This document shows positions 35,780 to 45,100 of a stretch of DNA of 64,000 nucleotides, in pieces (within the stretch, counting starts at the first letter, position 1; the number at the start of each line of letters is the position of its first letter). A program made the position numbers and the translations under genes. The stretch is from assembly GCF_934309415.1 (NCBI RefSeq), contig NZ_CAKRDI010000013.1:1-64000 (forward strand). The letters run 5' to 3'. The notes beneath the pieces are model-generated. The model did not search any database, was not told the origin of the DNA, and saw nothing but the letters and a program-made list of their open reading frames with translations. Source of the DNA: an uncultured Mediterraneibacter sp. (lineage in GTDB: Bacteria > Bacillota > Clostridia > Lachnospirales > Lachnospiraceae).

Positions 35780-35817
35780 AAAAGAGTCAAGATCACAATT
35801 ACTATCTTGACTCTTTT
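35780..35817 (+). terminator. Rho-independent terminator
   Basis: Perfect stem AAAAGAGTCAAGAT / ATCTTGACTCTTTT with a 9-nt loop and T-run after the SdpI-like gene. Confidence 0.9.
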
Positions 35818-35949
35818 TATACACAAGCTATCCTCTTCTTTAATTTCCATCTTTTATTTGATTGATTCCCTTCAAAGTTCTTCAGAGCAAATTAAATATC
35901 TTTTGTAATTTAAATATCACATTCTTTGAAAACTAATGGCCTACTATTC

Positions 35950-37317
35950 TTATACTTTCTCCTTCATCCTCTTCAACTCCGGCATTACGAGCGCCATCAT
36001 GGTTATAAAACACAGACTTCCACCGATCACATTAGAAATCGGCTCCGCAAGAAAGACACCTCTTGTTCCCATATGAAATGCATATGGAAATAAATATGTC
36101 AATGGTACCACAATAAACACTTTCCTCAGCAATGAAAAGAAAATTGCCTGTTTTTTCTTATTCAGTGACTTAAATATAGTCTGTCCGATATATTGCAGAT
36201 CCATGAAAATAAACGCTGCAAAATATAATTTCAATGCTTCCACCGCATCTGCAAGTAATTCCTGATCTGAGCTGAAAATTCCAATCAAAAATTCCGGTGC
36301 AAAAAGAATGACGCTCCACATAATTGCCGTGTACAGAAAGATCATACAAGTCATTACCCCGATGGCCTTCTTGACACGCTTTGGTCTGCATGCTCCATAA
36401 TTATAACTCAGAACCGGAGACGTACCTTCGTTCATGGCATAAATCGGTGTTTCCACCATCTGACGGATACTTGACACGATTGTCATAACCGAGATATACA
36501 CATCTCCCCCAATTCCTGACAACACGCTGTTGCAGCAGATCGACACCAGACTGTTAGTCAGCTGCATAATAAATCCGGCACTTCCAAGGCTCACAATATT
36601 TTTTGCATCTGTCGCACAGCCCCTCCATTCTTCCTTTGACAGCATCCGCACTTTCAGTTCTGATTTTCTTCTCAGAAAATAAAATACATAGGATGCAGAT
36701 AATGTCTGTGAAAGAATCGTTGCAATAGCCGCTCCTTTGATTTCCATATGTAACCCAAATATAAAGAGCGGATCTAAAATCAAGTTCGCAACTGCTCCAA
36801 TTGTCACCGATAACATTCCTGACATGGCATATCCCTGTGCGTTGATAAAAGGATTCATTCCTGTTGCAATCATAGAAGGAACCGTTCCTATAAGATAAAT
36901 CATCATATACGGATATGCATAGGATAATCCTTCTTGCGATGCCCCAAACAATACCAGAATCGGACTGGCAAACAGCATTCCAATCACCATCAAAACCACA
37001 CCGCAAACACACACCATTGAAAAAGAGGTATTCATAATCGTACCGGCGTGCCCTTGATCACCTTCTCCTCTGCTAATAGAAAACAACGGTGCACCACCAC
37101 TTCCAAATAAATTACTAAATGCTGTGATAATCACAATTACGGGGAAACATAATCCTACTGCACCAAGCGCCGTTGTTCCAACGTCCGGAATCCTTGCAAT
37201 GTAGATTCGATCTACAATATTGTACAGAAGACTTAAAATCTGAGCTACCAGCATCGGTAATGCTGCTCCTAAAATATTCCCTGTAATTGTTCCATGTTCA
37301 AAATCAATTCGTTTCAT
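35950..37317 (-). CDS. MATE-family efflux transporter
   Basis: 455 residues with twelve predicted membrane helices in two MatE repeats. It begins MKRIDFEHGTITGNILGAAL and continues LPMLVAQILSLLYNIVDRIY, the usual MATE opening. It would export a cationic drug or metabolite using sodium or protons. I start at 37317, with GGAGAGG upstream; the longer frame to 37401 would encode residues from within a family-1 repeat (37345-37377). Divergent from a LysR regulator at 37645, which could control it. Confidence 0.9.
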   Translation of the reverse strand: MKRIDFEHGTITGNILGAALPMLVAQILSLLYNIVDRIYIARIPDVGTTALGAVGLCFPVIVIITAFSNLFGSGGAPLFSISRGEGDQGHAGTIMNTSFSMVCVCGVVLMVIGMLFASPILVLFGASQEGLSYAYPYMMIYLIGTVPSMIATGMNPFINAQGYAMSGMLSVTIGAVANLILDPLFIFGLHMEIKGAAIATILSQTLSASYVFYFLRRKSELKVRMLSKEEWRGCATDAKNIVSLGSAGFIMQLTNSLVSICCNSVLSGIGGDVYISVMTIVSSIRQMVETPIYAMNEGTSPVLSYNYGACRPKRVKKAIGVMTCMIFLYTAIMWSVILFAPEFLIGIFSSDQELLADAVEALKLYFAAFIFMDLQYIGQTIFKSLNKKKQAIFFSLLRKVFIVVPLTYLFPYAFHMGTRGVFLAEPISNVIGGSLCFITMMALVMPELKRMKEKV

Positions 37318-37344
37318 CTTTTTTTCCTCTCCTGATTCTTGTTT

Positions 37345-37377
37345 GTTACTGTTTGCAACTATGCTGTGAACAGTAAT
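37345..37377. repeat. Family-1 short element, diverged core
   Basis: GTTACTGTTTGCA and TGTGAACAGTAAT are inverted relative to each other around ACTATGC. Outer arms match the family-1 ends; the usual core is replaced. Located in the leader of the MATE gene. Confidence 0.6.
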
Positions 37378-37557
37378 CATACTCTGTATATTTTCAGACA
37401 CTCTCCAATGTTCTCCTTGACTTCCAATATATCACAAATTAAAATATATAAAAAATATTGTTTTTATATAGAAATACAATGTTTTTTATATATTCAGTGA
37501 CATTTATATTATGATATGAGGATTGCTCTGCAACTATTTCAATTCAGATGAATTCTC

Positions 37558-37590
37558 GTTACCGTTCACAGGTAACCTGCAAACAGTAAC
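37558..37590. repeat. Family-1 33-bp short element with 8-bp target duplication
   Basis: A 33-bp near-perfect palindrome (GTTACCGTTCACAGGT then ACCTGCAAACAGTAAC). It is flanked by an exact direct repeat GAATTCTC (37550-37557 and 37591-37598), so this short form seems to have inserted as a unit. It lies 54 bases upstream of the LysR start. Confidence 0.75.
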
Positions 37591-37644
37591 GAATTCTCAG
37601 CGATATAGAAAAGAATTTTATTTGTATCAGAAAGGATTAATTTT

Positions 37645-38505
37645 ATGGAATTAAAACAGTTAGAATATTTCCGTGCGATCGTAGAAGAAGGTAATGTCAG
37701 TGCGGCCGCACGTTCCCTCCATATGACGCAGCCACCATTAAGTTACCAGATGAAAATGTTAGAGGAAGAATTACAGGTTCAACTCTTTATACGCGGGACC
37801 AAAAAAATCACTTTAACAGAAGCCGGGAAAGTTCTTTATGCCCGGTCCACCAGTCTTCTTACAATGACCGATATTACAAAGCGCGAAGTCGTCAAGGCAA
37901 GTCAGGCTGCCACAATTCACATCGGTCTTACTCCATCCAGTGTCTCCATGATGTCCGAGTACCTCGTGCGCTTTGCTTCAGCTCATCCGGATATTCATTT
38001 TGACATTCATGAAGGCTCTACCTTTGATCTAAAGAATGAATTAGAGAATCAAATGATCGATATCACAACACTTCGAACACCCATTATTTTAAATGACTGT
38101 TGTACAAAAATTTTATTACAGGAACAGCTGGTAGCCATGAGACTTACTGATCATTTCCTGCAAACAGATACTCTGACTCAGAGCAGCCATATTTCATTAA
38201 CAGAATTATCACGAAAGCCACTGATTCTCTCCCACCGATATCGGAAATATATTCTCTCTGCATTTGAAAACATTGGCCTGACCTGTGATATTTACTGTGA
38301 ATGTGTCGATGCCAGAACTGCAATCACACTGGCAGAACGCGGATTAGGTGTCGCAATCCTGCCACTCTCCATGAAAGAACTTACTCCAAACCTGACAGCT
38401 TACTTGATCGAAGGAGCAGATCTGTCTACAGAAATTCTGCTTGCCTGGAGAAACGAGCGTCTTCCTGTTGAAGTACAGGAATTTTTATCTTCGTTAAATT
38501 TCTGA
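37645..38505 (+). CDS. LysR-family regulator, possibly methionine-related
   Basis: 286 residues, with winged helix at about 1-58 (ELKQLEYFRAIVEEGNVSAA) and an effector domain. It lies 164 bases upstream of a MetE-like gene on the same strand, with a palindrome between them that matches the methionine box bound by LysR-type MtaR/MetR in streptococci. It could therefore control the MetE-like gene; the divergent MATE gene is another candidate target. AAAGGATTAA precedes the start. Confidence 0.87.
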   Translation: MELKQLEYFRAIVEEGNVSAAARSLHMTQPPLSYQMKMLEEELQVQLFIRGTKKITLTEAGKVLYARSTSLLTMTDITKREVVKASQAATIHIGLTPSSVSMMSEYLVRFASAHPDIHFDIHEGSTFDLKNELENQMIDITTLRTPIILNDCCTKILLQEQLVAMRLTDHFLQTDTLTQSSHISLTELSRKPLILSHRYRKYILSAFENIGLTCDIYCECVDARTAITLAERGLGVAILPLSMKELTPNLTAYLIEGADLSTEILLAWRNERLPVEVQEFLSSLNF

Positions 38506-38556
38506 GCGATACTTTACATACCTCTCAGAACACTTTCACCGGAACTGATTTTAGTT

Positions 38557-38577
38557 GCCATAGTTTTAAACTATGGC
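38557..38577. promoter_or_regulatory. MET-box-like LysR operator
   Basis: Perfect 10-bp arms GCCATAGTTT/AAACTATGGC around one T. The core TAGTTTTAAACTA fits the T-N11-A LysR rule and the streptococcal MtaR/MetR motif (TATAGTTT-N-AAACTATA). A half-site TTAAACTATT follows near 38620. Upstream of the MetE-like gene. Confidence 0.65.
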
Positions 38578-38669
38578 TAACACAAAAATATAACTATTTT
38601 CCAATTCAAATTCATGGTGTTAAACTATTCGCATGAAAGAAACTTAAAAGATAACGGAGGATAACAATC

Positions 38670-39788
38670 ATGAGTAATATAAACACACCATTAAGATATG
38701 ATTTTGTAGGAAGTTTTTTAAGACCTGAAAAATTAAAGACTGCAAGAGCACAGTTTGACGAAGGAAAAATTGCTTACGAAGAATTAAAGGCTGTCGAGGA
38801 TGAAGCAATCACAGAACTGGTAGCAAAGATCAAAAAACTGGGTTATCACGTAATTACAGATGGAGAATTCCGCCGTGCCACATGGCATCTTGATTTTATG
38901 TGGGGATTTGACGGGATCGGACACGTACAGACAAAAACCGGATTACCATTCCACGGCGAAGATGCAATGGTAGACGATACTTATCTGGTTGGCAAAGTAG
39001 GAATCACAAAAGAGCATCCATTTGTAGAACATTTCCGCTTTGTAAAAGCACTGGAAGATGAAAACACAGTTGCAAAACAGACAATTCCGTCTCCTGCTCA
39101 GTTCCTTGCACAGTTTACAATGCCATTTAACAGAATCAATACAGAAAAATATTATGATTCCGATGACGAACTGATCGCAGATATTGTAACAGCATATGGT
39201 AAGGTAATCAAAGATTCATATGACGCAGGATGCCGCAATCTCCAGTTTGATGATTGTACATGGGGCATGATGGCAGATAAGGTCGGTCATGTTGCTTATG
39301 GTACAACTCAGGAAGGCCTGAAAGAAATCCAGAAACTGCATAAAGATATTAATAATCAGGTAATTGCAAATGCACCGGAAGATCTGATCATCAATACACA
39401 TGTCTGCAGAGGAAACTTCCATTCTACTTATGCAAACAGCGGTGCTTATGATCCGGTTGCAGATGTACTTTTGGGAGAAGAAAATGTTAATGCATATTAT
39501 CTGGAATTTGATGATGAACGTTCCGGCGGATTTGCACCACTTGCAAAAGTATCCGAAGATAAAAAAGTTGTACTGGGACTGATTACAACAAAATCTCCAA
39601 AACTAGAAAAGAAAGACGCAGTAATCGCCAGAATTCACGAAGCAGCGAAATATGTTCCATTAGATCGACTGTACTTAAGCCCACAGTGTGGTTTTGCTTC
39701 CTGTGAGATTGGAAATAAACTGACTGAGGAAGAACAGTGGGCAAAACTGAAACTGGTAAAAGAAATTGCAGAGGAAGTATGGGGATAA
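38670..39788 (+). CDS. MetE-like methyltransferase (cobalamin-independent methionine synthase C-terminal type, YxjG/YxjH-like)
   Basis: 372 residues, about half the length of full MetE and equivalent to its catalytic C-terminal barrel. VGSFLRPEKL at 12-21, DGEFRRATWHLDF near 70, the CRGNFHSTY zinc-region cysteine and the final LSPQCGFASC cysteine are the expected zinc and homocysteine residues. Proteins of this kind (B. subtilis YxjG/YxjH) are induced by sulfur limitation and are thought to methylate homocysteine from an unusual donor. Preceded by a MET-box-like palindrome and CGGAGG; followed by a strong terminator. Confidence 0.87.
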   Translation: MSNINTPLRYDFVGSFLRPEKLKTARAQFDEGKIAYEELKAVEDEAITELVAKIKKLGYHVITDGEFRRATWHLDFMWGFDGIGHVQTKTGLPFHGEDAMVDDTYLVGKVGITKEHPFVEHFRFVKALEDENTVAKQTIPSPAQFLAQFTMPFNRINTEKYYDSDDELIADIVTAYGKVIKDSYDAGCRNLQFDDCTWGMMADKVGHVAYGTTQEGLKEIQKLHKDINNQVIANAPEDLIINTHVCRGNFHSTYANSGAYDPVADVLLGEENVNAYYLEFDDERSGGFAPLAKVSEDKKVVLGLITTKSPKLEKKDAVIARIHEAAKYVPLDRLYLSPQCGFASCEIGNKLTEEEQWAKLKLVKEIAEEVWG

Positions 39789-39792
39789 ATAG

Positions 39793-39839
39793 AAAACTCA
39801 GTTTAAGGAATTTTTAATTTATTCCTTAGACTGAGTTTT
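39793..39839 (+). terminator. Rho-independent terminator
   Basis: Long stem AAAACTCAGT-TAAGGAAT / ATTCCTTA-ACTGAGTTTT directly after the MetE-like gene. Confidence 0.9.
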
Positions 39840-39916
39840 ATCTGCATCTAAATATATAGGAAATGTTTTGTACTGTTTTCTTTCCAAAGTAAATAAATAT
39901 TTACAGGAAAAAGACT

Positions 39917-39949
39917 GTTACTTTTCACAGGTAACCTGTAAACCGTAAC
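39917..39949. repeat. Family-1 33-bp short element
   Basis: GTTACTTTTCACAGGT and ACCTGTAAACCGTAAC, a slightly diverged copy of the 33-bp palindrome. Flanks AAAAGACT and AAAAACTT agree only in part, so any target duplication is decayed. Placed between the MetE-like terminator and corA. Confidence 0.65.
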
Positions 39950-39968
39950 AAAAACTTTTTCAATTTAC

Positions 39969-40880
39969 TTAAATAATTTTCTTCTTCTTAAAGATCACAA
40001 TACAGACGATAACGATCACGACACTCAACGCCACCACCGCAGCATATCCATTATCCAATCCCGGCATGTTCCTGAAGTTCATACCAAACCATCCTGTGAT
40101 CAAAGTCAGAGGGAAGAAAATCGTGGAAATCACAGTCAGGAACTGCATATTATTATTCTGTCTCGCATCGATCTGAGACTGATATGCCTCCTTTACCTGC
40201 TGGGCATATTCCAGCAGATGTGCCGTTCTGCTCATCAGCCGATCTGCACGGTCCGTCAGGGTACCGAAATATTTCAACTGTTTCTTTAAGAAAAATCCGT
40301 TCTCATTCTCTTCCAGCTCTTTTGTAAGGTCCATGATCTCATCGTAGTAACTTCGCAGATTCAGAAGTTCTCTGCGAATCGGCATCAGCTGATTCTGAAA
40401 ATTCTCCATGTGATCCTGCGTTACATCTTCTTCCATTTTCAGAAGTCTGCGTTCATAAGCTACCAGCATCTCCTGGTCTCTGCTCATAAATTCTGCAATA
40501 AAGTTATACAGGAATCGCTCCTTCGTCTGCCCCTGTCGGGTCTTCTTCCGCTGAATTCTGCGGATCAGACGTAGAGAAAATTCATCATCATCCACAATTA
40601 CAACATTCACCCGGTTCACGAAGAAATACATCTTATATCGATTTCCAAGAACATCCAGAAGTTTTGGGATACAAAGCGTTCCTACCACACAGTCCTGCTG
40701 GTTCTCAAGCTTACAGAATCCAATCTTCTTCATCTGAATCTCATTCTCATATACAATTCCTGCCTTTGCAAGCACCTGCTCCGCATGCTGTGAGTCTGTC
40801 ACAAACAGTGCCGGACCAGGATTCAGTTCCCAGGTTTCCATATCTACCGGGATCAACTGCTCGCCAAATCTGAATATCAT
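39969..40880 (-). CDS. corA: CorA-family divalent metal ion transporter
   Basis: 303 residues. A soluble N-terminal domain and long helices (about 140-240) lead to two C-terminal membrane helices joined by the GMN signature (GWFGMNFRNMPG, Gly266-Asn268), ending in a lysine-rich tail. It should move magnesium or another divalent ion into the cell. The ATG overlaps the ppk stop (ATGA), so translation is coupled to polyphosphate kinase. Pairing makes sense because polyphosphate binds magnesium. Confidence 0.93.
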   Translation of the reverse strand: MIFRFGEQLIPVDMETWELNPGPALFVTDSQHAEQVLAKAGIVYENEIQMKKIGFCKLENQQDCVVGTLCIPKLLDVLGNRYKMYFFVNRVNVVIVDDDEFSLRLIRRIQRKKTRQGQTKERFLYNFIAEFMSRDQEMLVAYERRLLKMEEDVTQDHMENFQNQLMPIRRELLNLRSYYDEIMDLTKELEENENGFFLKKQLKYFGTLTDRADRLMSRTAHLLEYAQQVKEAYQSQIDARQNNNMQFLTVISTIFFPLTLITGWFGMNFRNMPGLDNGYAAVVALSVVIVIVCIVIFKKKKII

Positions 40881-42946
40881 TCTACCACCTTATTTTCCGT
40901 CTTTTGTGCAGCACGGTCATAGGCTTCCTGATAAAGAACTTCCTGAGAATTCACCGGCTGTCCCTTACATTCTACCATAGAATATTTTCCATTACCATCC
41001 TCAACTCTCGCTTTTTTATTATCACTGAGCATCAGATCGAAAATTCCTCTGATTCGCTGTTTGATTTTCTCGGAATAAATCGGTGCAGCCACCTCCACAC
41101 GCTTCACTGTGTTTCTTGTCATAAAGTCGGCAGAGCCAATATAATATCTTGTTCTCTCACCACATCCAAAGATATAAATTCTGGAATGCTCAAGGAAACG
41201 TCCTACGATGCTGATCACACGGATATTTTCTGTCTCTCCCGATACTCCTGGTACAAGACAGCAGATTCCACGAACGATCATATCAATTTTCACTCCTGCT
41301 TTGGATGCTTCAATCAGTTTATCAATAATCCGTTTGTCTGTCAGAGAATTCAGTTTCAGTCCGATATAAGCTTCCTCTCCATTTTTCTGATGTTGGATTT
41401 CCTCCTGAATCATCTTGATTACTTTACTTTGGAGACACTTCGGTGCCACAAGAAGGTGATCACTCTCTTCAATGACTTCGCCTTTTGTAAGTGCCTGGAA
41501 TACTCTGGCTGCTTCCATTCCAATCTGTTCATTTGCTGTCATTAAGGACAGGTCTGTATAAAGTCTTGCTGTCTTCTCATTATAATTTCCTGTACCAATC
41601 TGGGTGATATATTCAATTCCATTTTCACCTCTTCTCGTAATCAGGCAAAGTTTGGAATGAACTTTATATCCTTCCAGACCGTAAATGATCTGACATCCTG
41701 CTTTTTCCAGCATACGGGACCACATAATATTATTCTCTTCATCGAATCTTGCACGAAGCTCCACAAGAACTACAACTTCTTTTCCGTTCTCTGCTGCCTC
41801 ACAAAGAGCTTCCACGACTTTACTCTGTTTTGCAAGACGATACAATGTCATCTTGATTGAAATTACGCTGTCATCCTCCGCTGCCTCTGCGAGCATTTTC
41901 AGGAACGGACGGATTGATTCATATGGATAATGCAGTAACTTGTCTTCTTTTTTGATCTGGTCAAGAATGCTCTGTGACTCATGAAGATCCGGTGACTTCT
42001 GAGGCAGACGTTTGTCATAAAACAGTTCTATATTCTTACGGAGCAGATCCTGAATTTGGAAAACAAATGACACATCCAGCGGAGCTTCACTCTTGAATAC
42101 ACGATCCGGTGTGATTTCCAGATAACGGCACAGTGCCTCAATCACTGTTCCATCCATCTCTCTTGACATATCCAGTCGAACCGGAGAAAGTTTCTTTCTC
42201 TGTTTCATCAGATCTGCCATGAATTCACGATAGTCCAGATCTTCATCATATAATGCATCCGCATCGATATCTGCATTTCTAACTACACGGATCAAAGACT
42301 TTCCTTTTACTTTATAGCCCTTGAACACCTTGCCGATAAAATGAAGAATCAGTTCTTCCATCAGCATGTAACGGCCTTTTCCTCCCGGAAGCTCAATCAT
42401 ACGAGACAGCATATTGTTCGTACATGGGATGATTCCGATTCTCTCTTTCTTACTTCTCGTCTCAAGCACAACTACGGCATAAATCTCTTCATTTTTCAGG
42501 AACGGGAATGGCTGTCTCTTTGCAACAATCGTCGGAGAACTCAGCGGCATGATCTCATGATTAAAATAAGTCTCAAGAAATTTCTTCTCTTCTGATTTCG
42601 CAGATGCGAAATTGATCAGTTCAATTCCATATCCTGCTACTTTTTTCATCAGCATTTCATAAGCTTCATCTTTTCTTTTATTCAGCTTTTTAACCTCTTT
42701 TACGATGGCCTTGATCTGCTCTTCCGCTGTCATCTTTGTTTTATTTTCACGAATCTTTGTATCCAGGAGCATCTGATCCTGAAGAGATCCGACACGTACC
42801 ATAAAGAATTCGTCCAGATTGCTCTGATAAATAGACACAAATGTCATTCTCTCACACAGAGGTACTTCCGGATTCTCAGCCTCCTCCAGTACTCTCTGAT
42901 TAAATTTCAACCATGATAACTCTCGATTCATATAAACGTTTTCCAT
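40877..42946 (-). CDS. ppk1: Polyphosphate kinase 1
   Basis: 689 residues, normal for Ppk1. It builds polyphosphate from the gamma-phosphate of ATP. It starts MENVYMNRELSWLKFNQRVL, the conserved N-terminus, and contains YGLEGYKVHSKLCLITR with the autophosphorylated histidine and a second HKD-like YYIGSADFMTRN motif. I start at ATG 42946 with AAGGAG upstream; an ATG eight codons earlier lacks a site. Four-base overlap with corA. Confidence 0.95.
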   Translation of the reverse strand: MENVYMNRELSWLKFNQRVLEEAENPEVPLCERMTFVSIYQSNLDEFFMVRVGSLQDQMLLDTKIRENKTKMTAEEQIKAIVKEVKKLNKRKDEAYEMLMKKVAGYGIELINFASAKSEEKKFLETYFNHEIMPLSSPTIVAKRQPFPFLKNEEIYAVVVLETRSKKERIGIIPCTNNMLSRMIELPGGKGRYMLMEELILHFIGKVFKGYKVKGKSLIRVVRNADIDADALYDEDLDYREFMADLMKQRKKLSPVRLDMSREMDGTVIEALCRYLEITPDRVFKSEAPLDVSFVFQIQDLLRKNIELFYDKRLPQKSPDLHESQSILDQIKKEDKLLHYPYESIRPFLKMLAEAAEDDSVISIKMTLYRLAKQSKVVEALCEAAENGKEVVVLVELRARFDEENNIMWSRMLEKAGCQIIYGLEGYKVHSKLCLITRRGENGIEYITQIGTGNYNEKTARLYTDLSLMTANEQIGMEAARVFQALTKGEVIEESDHLLVAPKCLQSKVIKMIQEEIQHQKNGEEAYIGLKLNSLTDKRIIDKLIEASKAGVKIDMIVRGICCLVPGVSGETENIRVISIVGRFLEHSRIYIFGCGERTRYYIGSADFMTRNTVKRVEVAAPIYSEKIKQRIRGIFDLMLSDNKKARVEDGNGKYSMVECKGQPVNSQEVLYQEAYDRAAQKTENKVVE

Positions 42947-43094
42947 AGACTGTTCTCCTTTATTTTTCATATTTCAAAGCCCTTTTAAGACTCTGTGGTT
43001 TCTCATGTCACCATCACAATATATAGCAGACAGTAACTTTTTTCTGCAGCTCTCTCAATACTTTCATACATCTTTTCTCAATCGGAGCTTCTTC

Positions 43095-43258
43095 TAGAGT
43101 GTGTCTAAAAAATGCTTTCTGCAAGATATATGTCACAATTTATGGGAGATTTTGTCTGAATGAGGGCGGCGTAGCGGGCTACATCAACCGAATGAAGGCA
43201 AAATATACCTTAAAGTGGGGCATATAGATTGCAGGAATGATTTTTCAGTCACGCTCTA
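43095..43258. mobile_element. Family-2 MITE-like element, copy 1 (164 bp)
   Basis: It begins TAGAGTGTGTCTAAAAAATG and ends with its near inverted repeat finishing in ACGCTCTA. TA at both ends fits a TA target duplication of the Tc1/IS630 kind. An internal GTAGC-GG-GCTAC hairpin is present and there is no reading frame of note. About 85 percent or more of the positions look identical to the copy at 46589-46752 by eye. It fills much of the 42947-43360 gap; the rest is AT-rich without a gene. Confidence 0.8.
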
Positions 43259-43360
43259 GGATAAACGAGCTACAGGTATAATCAGGTTATCGTTTTGTTA
43301 AATTCATGTAAAATCATAAGTTTTCTTTCAAATATATCCCGCAAGTCGAGAGCTTGCAGA

Positions 43361-44110
43361 TTACAAGATTGATTTTTCATTTACACTCTGGATTTCCGGC
43401 AGGCTCTCTACAAATTCCAGTAGTTCCGCCATGCTTCCCTTATAATCCGTCTCAATCGGAAGATTCTTCTTATTTTCCATTGTATCCGTTACGAGAAATG
43501 TCTTTACTCCTAACTGACGGATTACAAGATCTTCTGCAACATCATTTCCTACCATCAGACACTCTTCCGGATTCAGATCAAATTGTTCCAGAACCTGACG
43601 GAAATACTCTGGATTTGGTTTGCAGTATACGCAATCCTCATATGTCGTGATCACTTTAAACTCTTCCGCATCAAGTCCTGCCCACTGGATTCGGTTCATT
43701 GTTGCACATCTCGGGAATACCGGATTAGTTGCAAGATATGTCTCGATTCCTTTCGCCTTCGCAGCCTTTACGACCTGATCTGATAATGGAGTTGGCTGTG
43801 TAGTACAGATGGCTTTGTTAAATTCTTCTGAATAGAATTCATCTGCGATTTTTTCAGATTCCTCTAACGGAAGCGGAAGTAATTCTTCCATAAAACTCCA
43901 GAATGCCTCTCTGTTCGTCTTACTTCCGTCATTCTTTACCATCGCTTCGTATCCCTTCCAAACCGCTTTGATAAATTCCATCGGATCAATCTGAATTCCT
44001 TCTTTGATGTATGCTTTCGCCAGAAGCGGCATATAGAATTTCACAAATTCATCCTGCACCATCGGCAGAAGTGTTCCATCTAAGTCAAATAATATGTGTC
44101 TGATTGCCAT
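43361..44110 (-). CDS. HAD-superfamily hydrolase
   Basis: 249 residues. Motif I FDLDGTLLP with nucleophile Asp9 and Asp11, the threonine/serine of motif II in YLATNPVF, and GNDVAEDLV as motif IV. An alpha-helical cap between motifs I and II makes it a class I phosphatase of small phosphometabolites; the substrate is unknown. Start ATG at 44110 with AAGGAG upstream; a longer frame to 44134 overlaps that site. Confidence 0.88.
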   Translation of the reverse strand: MAIRHILFDLDGTLLPMVQDEFVKFYMPLLAKAYIKEGIQIDPMEFIKAVWKGYEAMVKNDGSKTNREAFWSFMEELLPLPLEESEKIADEFYSEEFNKAICTTQPTPLSDQVVKAAKAKGIETYLATNPVFPRCATMNRIQWAGLDAEEFKVITTYEDCVYCKPNPEYFRQVLEQFDLNPEECLMVGNDVAEDLVIRQLGVKTFLVTDTMENKKNLPIETDYKGSMAELLEFVESLPEIQSVNEKSIL

Positions 44111-44233
44111 GTTGTTGTCTCCTTTTTCTGTCATTTTCTATTAGAAAGCCTCAGTTCTGATCATGTCTGTCATTCTTACTCACATCAAATCATCAGCTTC
44201 CGCATGAAGCATGTCTGAACTGTTACAAACTTT

Positions 44234-45100
44234 TTAACGATACTGTAAATACTCCAGAAATCTCTGCACCGCCAGTGCTGCTGATTTCCGGTTTCTCATT
44301 GCCAGTCCGATATTTCGGTATGCCGGGATTTCCAGTTCCCTTGTTATAATTTTATATGGAATCCGGTTCAAAATCAACTCCGGAAGTACACTGATTCCAA
44401 GTCCACCTTCCACCATCGCCATGATCGCGTAATCATCCCATGTGGTAAAATGTACGGTTGGGGTCAGATTGCTTCGTTCAAAGATCTCAGATACTTCTGC
44501 TTTTGCTCCTTTTTCAAGAAGCATAAACGGTTCTCCGCACAGTTCACTGACCGGAATCTTCTCAAGTTCTGCCAGTGGATGCCCTTCCGGCAGAACCACT
44601 AACAGTCTGTCCTGCTCCAGAAAAACTGTGTCCAGCTCTGTCTTTGTCGGCAGTCTCAAAAAACCACAGTCCACTCTTCCTTCCTGAATCCATTCTTCAA
44701 TCTCAGTATAATCCCCCAGTAACAATTCATAATCAATATTCGGATAATCTTTCTGAAATTCCCTGATAATATTTGGCAGCCAATGCGTTGCCACACTGGA
44801 AAATGTTCCAATCCGGATCAATCCGGATTTCAATCCTTTCAGTTCATCTACCTCTGACTGCAATTTTTCATATTCACGACATACATTCTCTGCATGCGGA
44901 AGCAATTTCTGCCCACTGCTCGTAAGCCTGACTCCCGATTTACTCCGTTCCAGGAGTACCACGTTCCATTCCTTCTCCAGATCATGAATCATTCGGCTAA
45001 TTCCAGACTGAGAATAGTTCAGAAGTTCTGCTGCTTTCGTAAAACTTCCACACTCTACTGTTTTTACAAATGCCATGTACTTTTGTATGCTCATATCCAT
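44234..45100 (-). CDS. LysR-family transcriptional regulator
   Basis: 288 residues. Winged helix at about 1-60 (FVKTVECGSFTKAAELLNYS) and an effector domain related to the CynR/CysL group. GAGGT precedes the ATG. It is divergent from proB across 384 bases; whether it regulates proB or the downstream HAD gene is unknown. Confidence 0.88.
   Translation of the reverse strand: MDMSIQKYMAFVKTVECGSFTKAAELLNYSQSGISRMIHDLEKEWNVVLLERSKSGVRLTSSGQKLLPHAENVCREYEKLQSEVDELKGLKSGLIRIGTFSSVATHWLPNIIREFQKDYPNIDYELLLGDYTEIEEWIQEGRVDCGFLRLPTKTELDTVFLEQDRLLVVLPEGHPLAELEKIPVSELCGEPFMLLEKGAKAEVSEIFERSNLTPTVHFTTWDDYAIMAMVEGGLGISVLPELILNRIPYKIITRELEIPAYRNIGLAMRNRKSAALAVQRFLEYLQYR

Noticed and set aside
37345..37590. 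CRISPR-like array of short palindromes
   Set aside because: Only two copies lie here with irregular spacing, and the others are dispersed singly; no spacers and no cas genes.
40904..41545. 213-codon plus-strand frame antisense to ppk1
   Set aside because: The product is rich in Cys, His and Phe as expected for an antisense shadow, with no translation signals.
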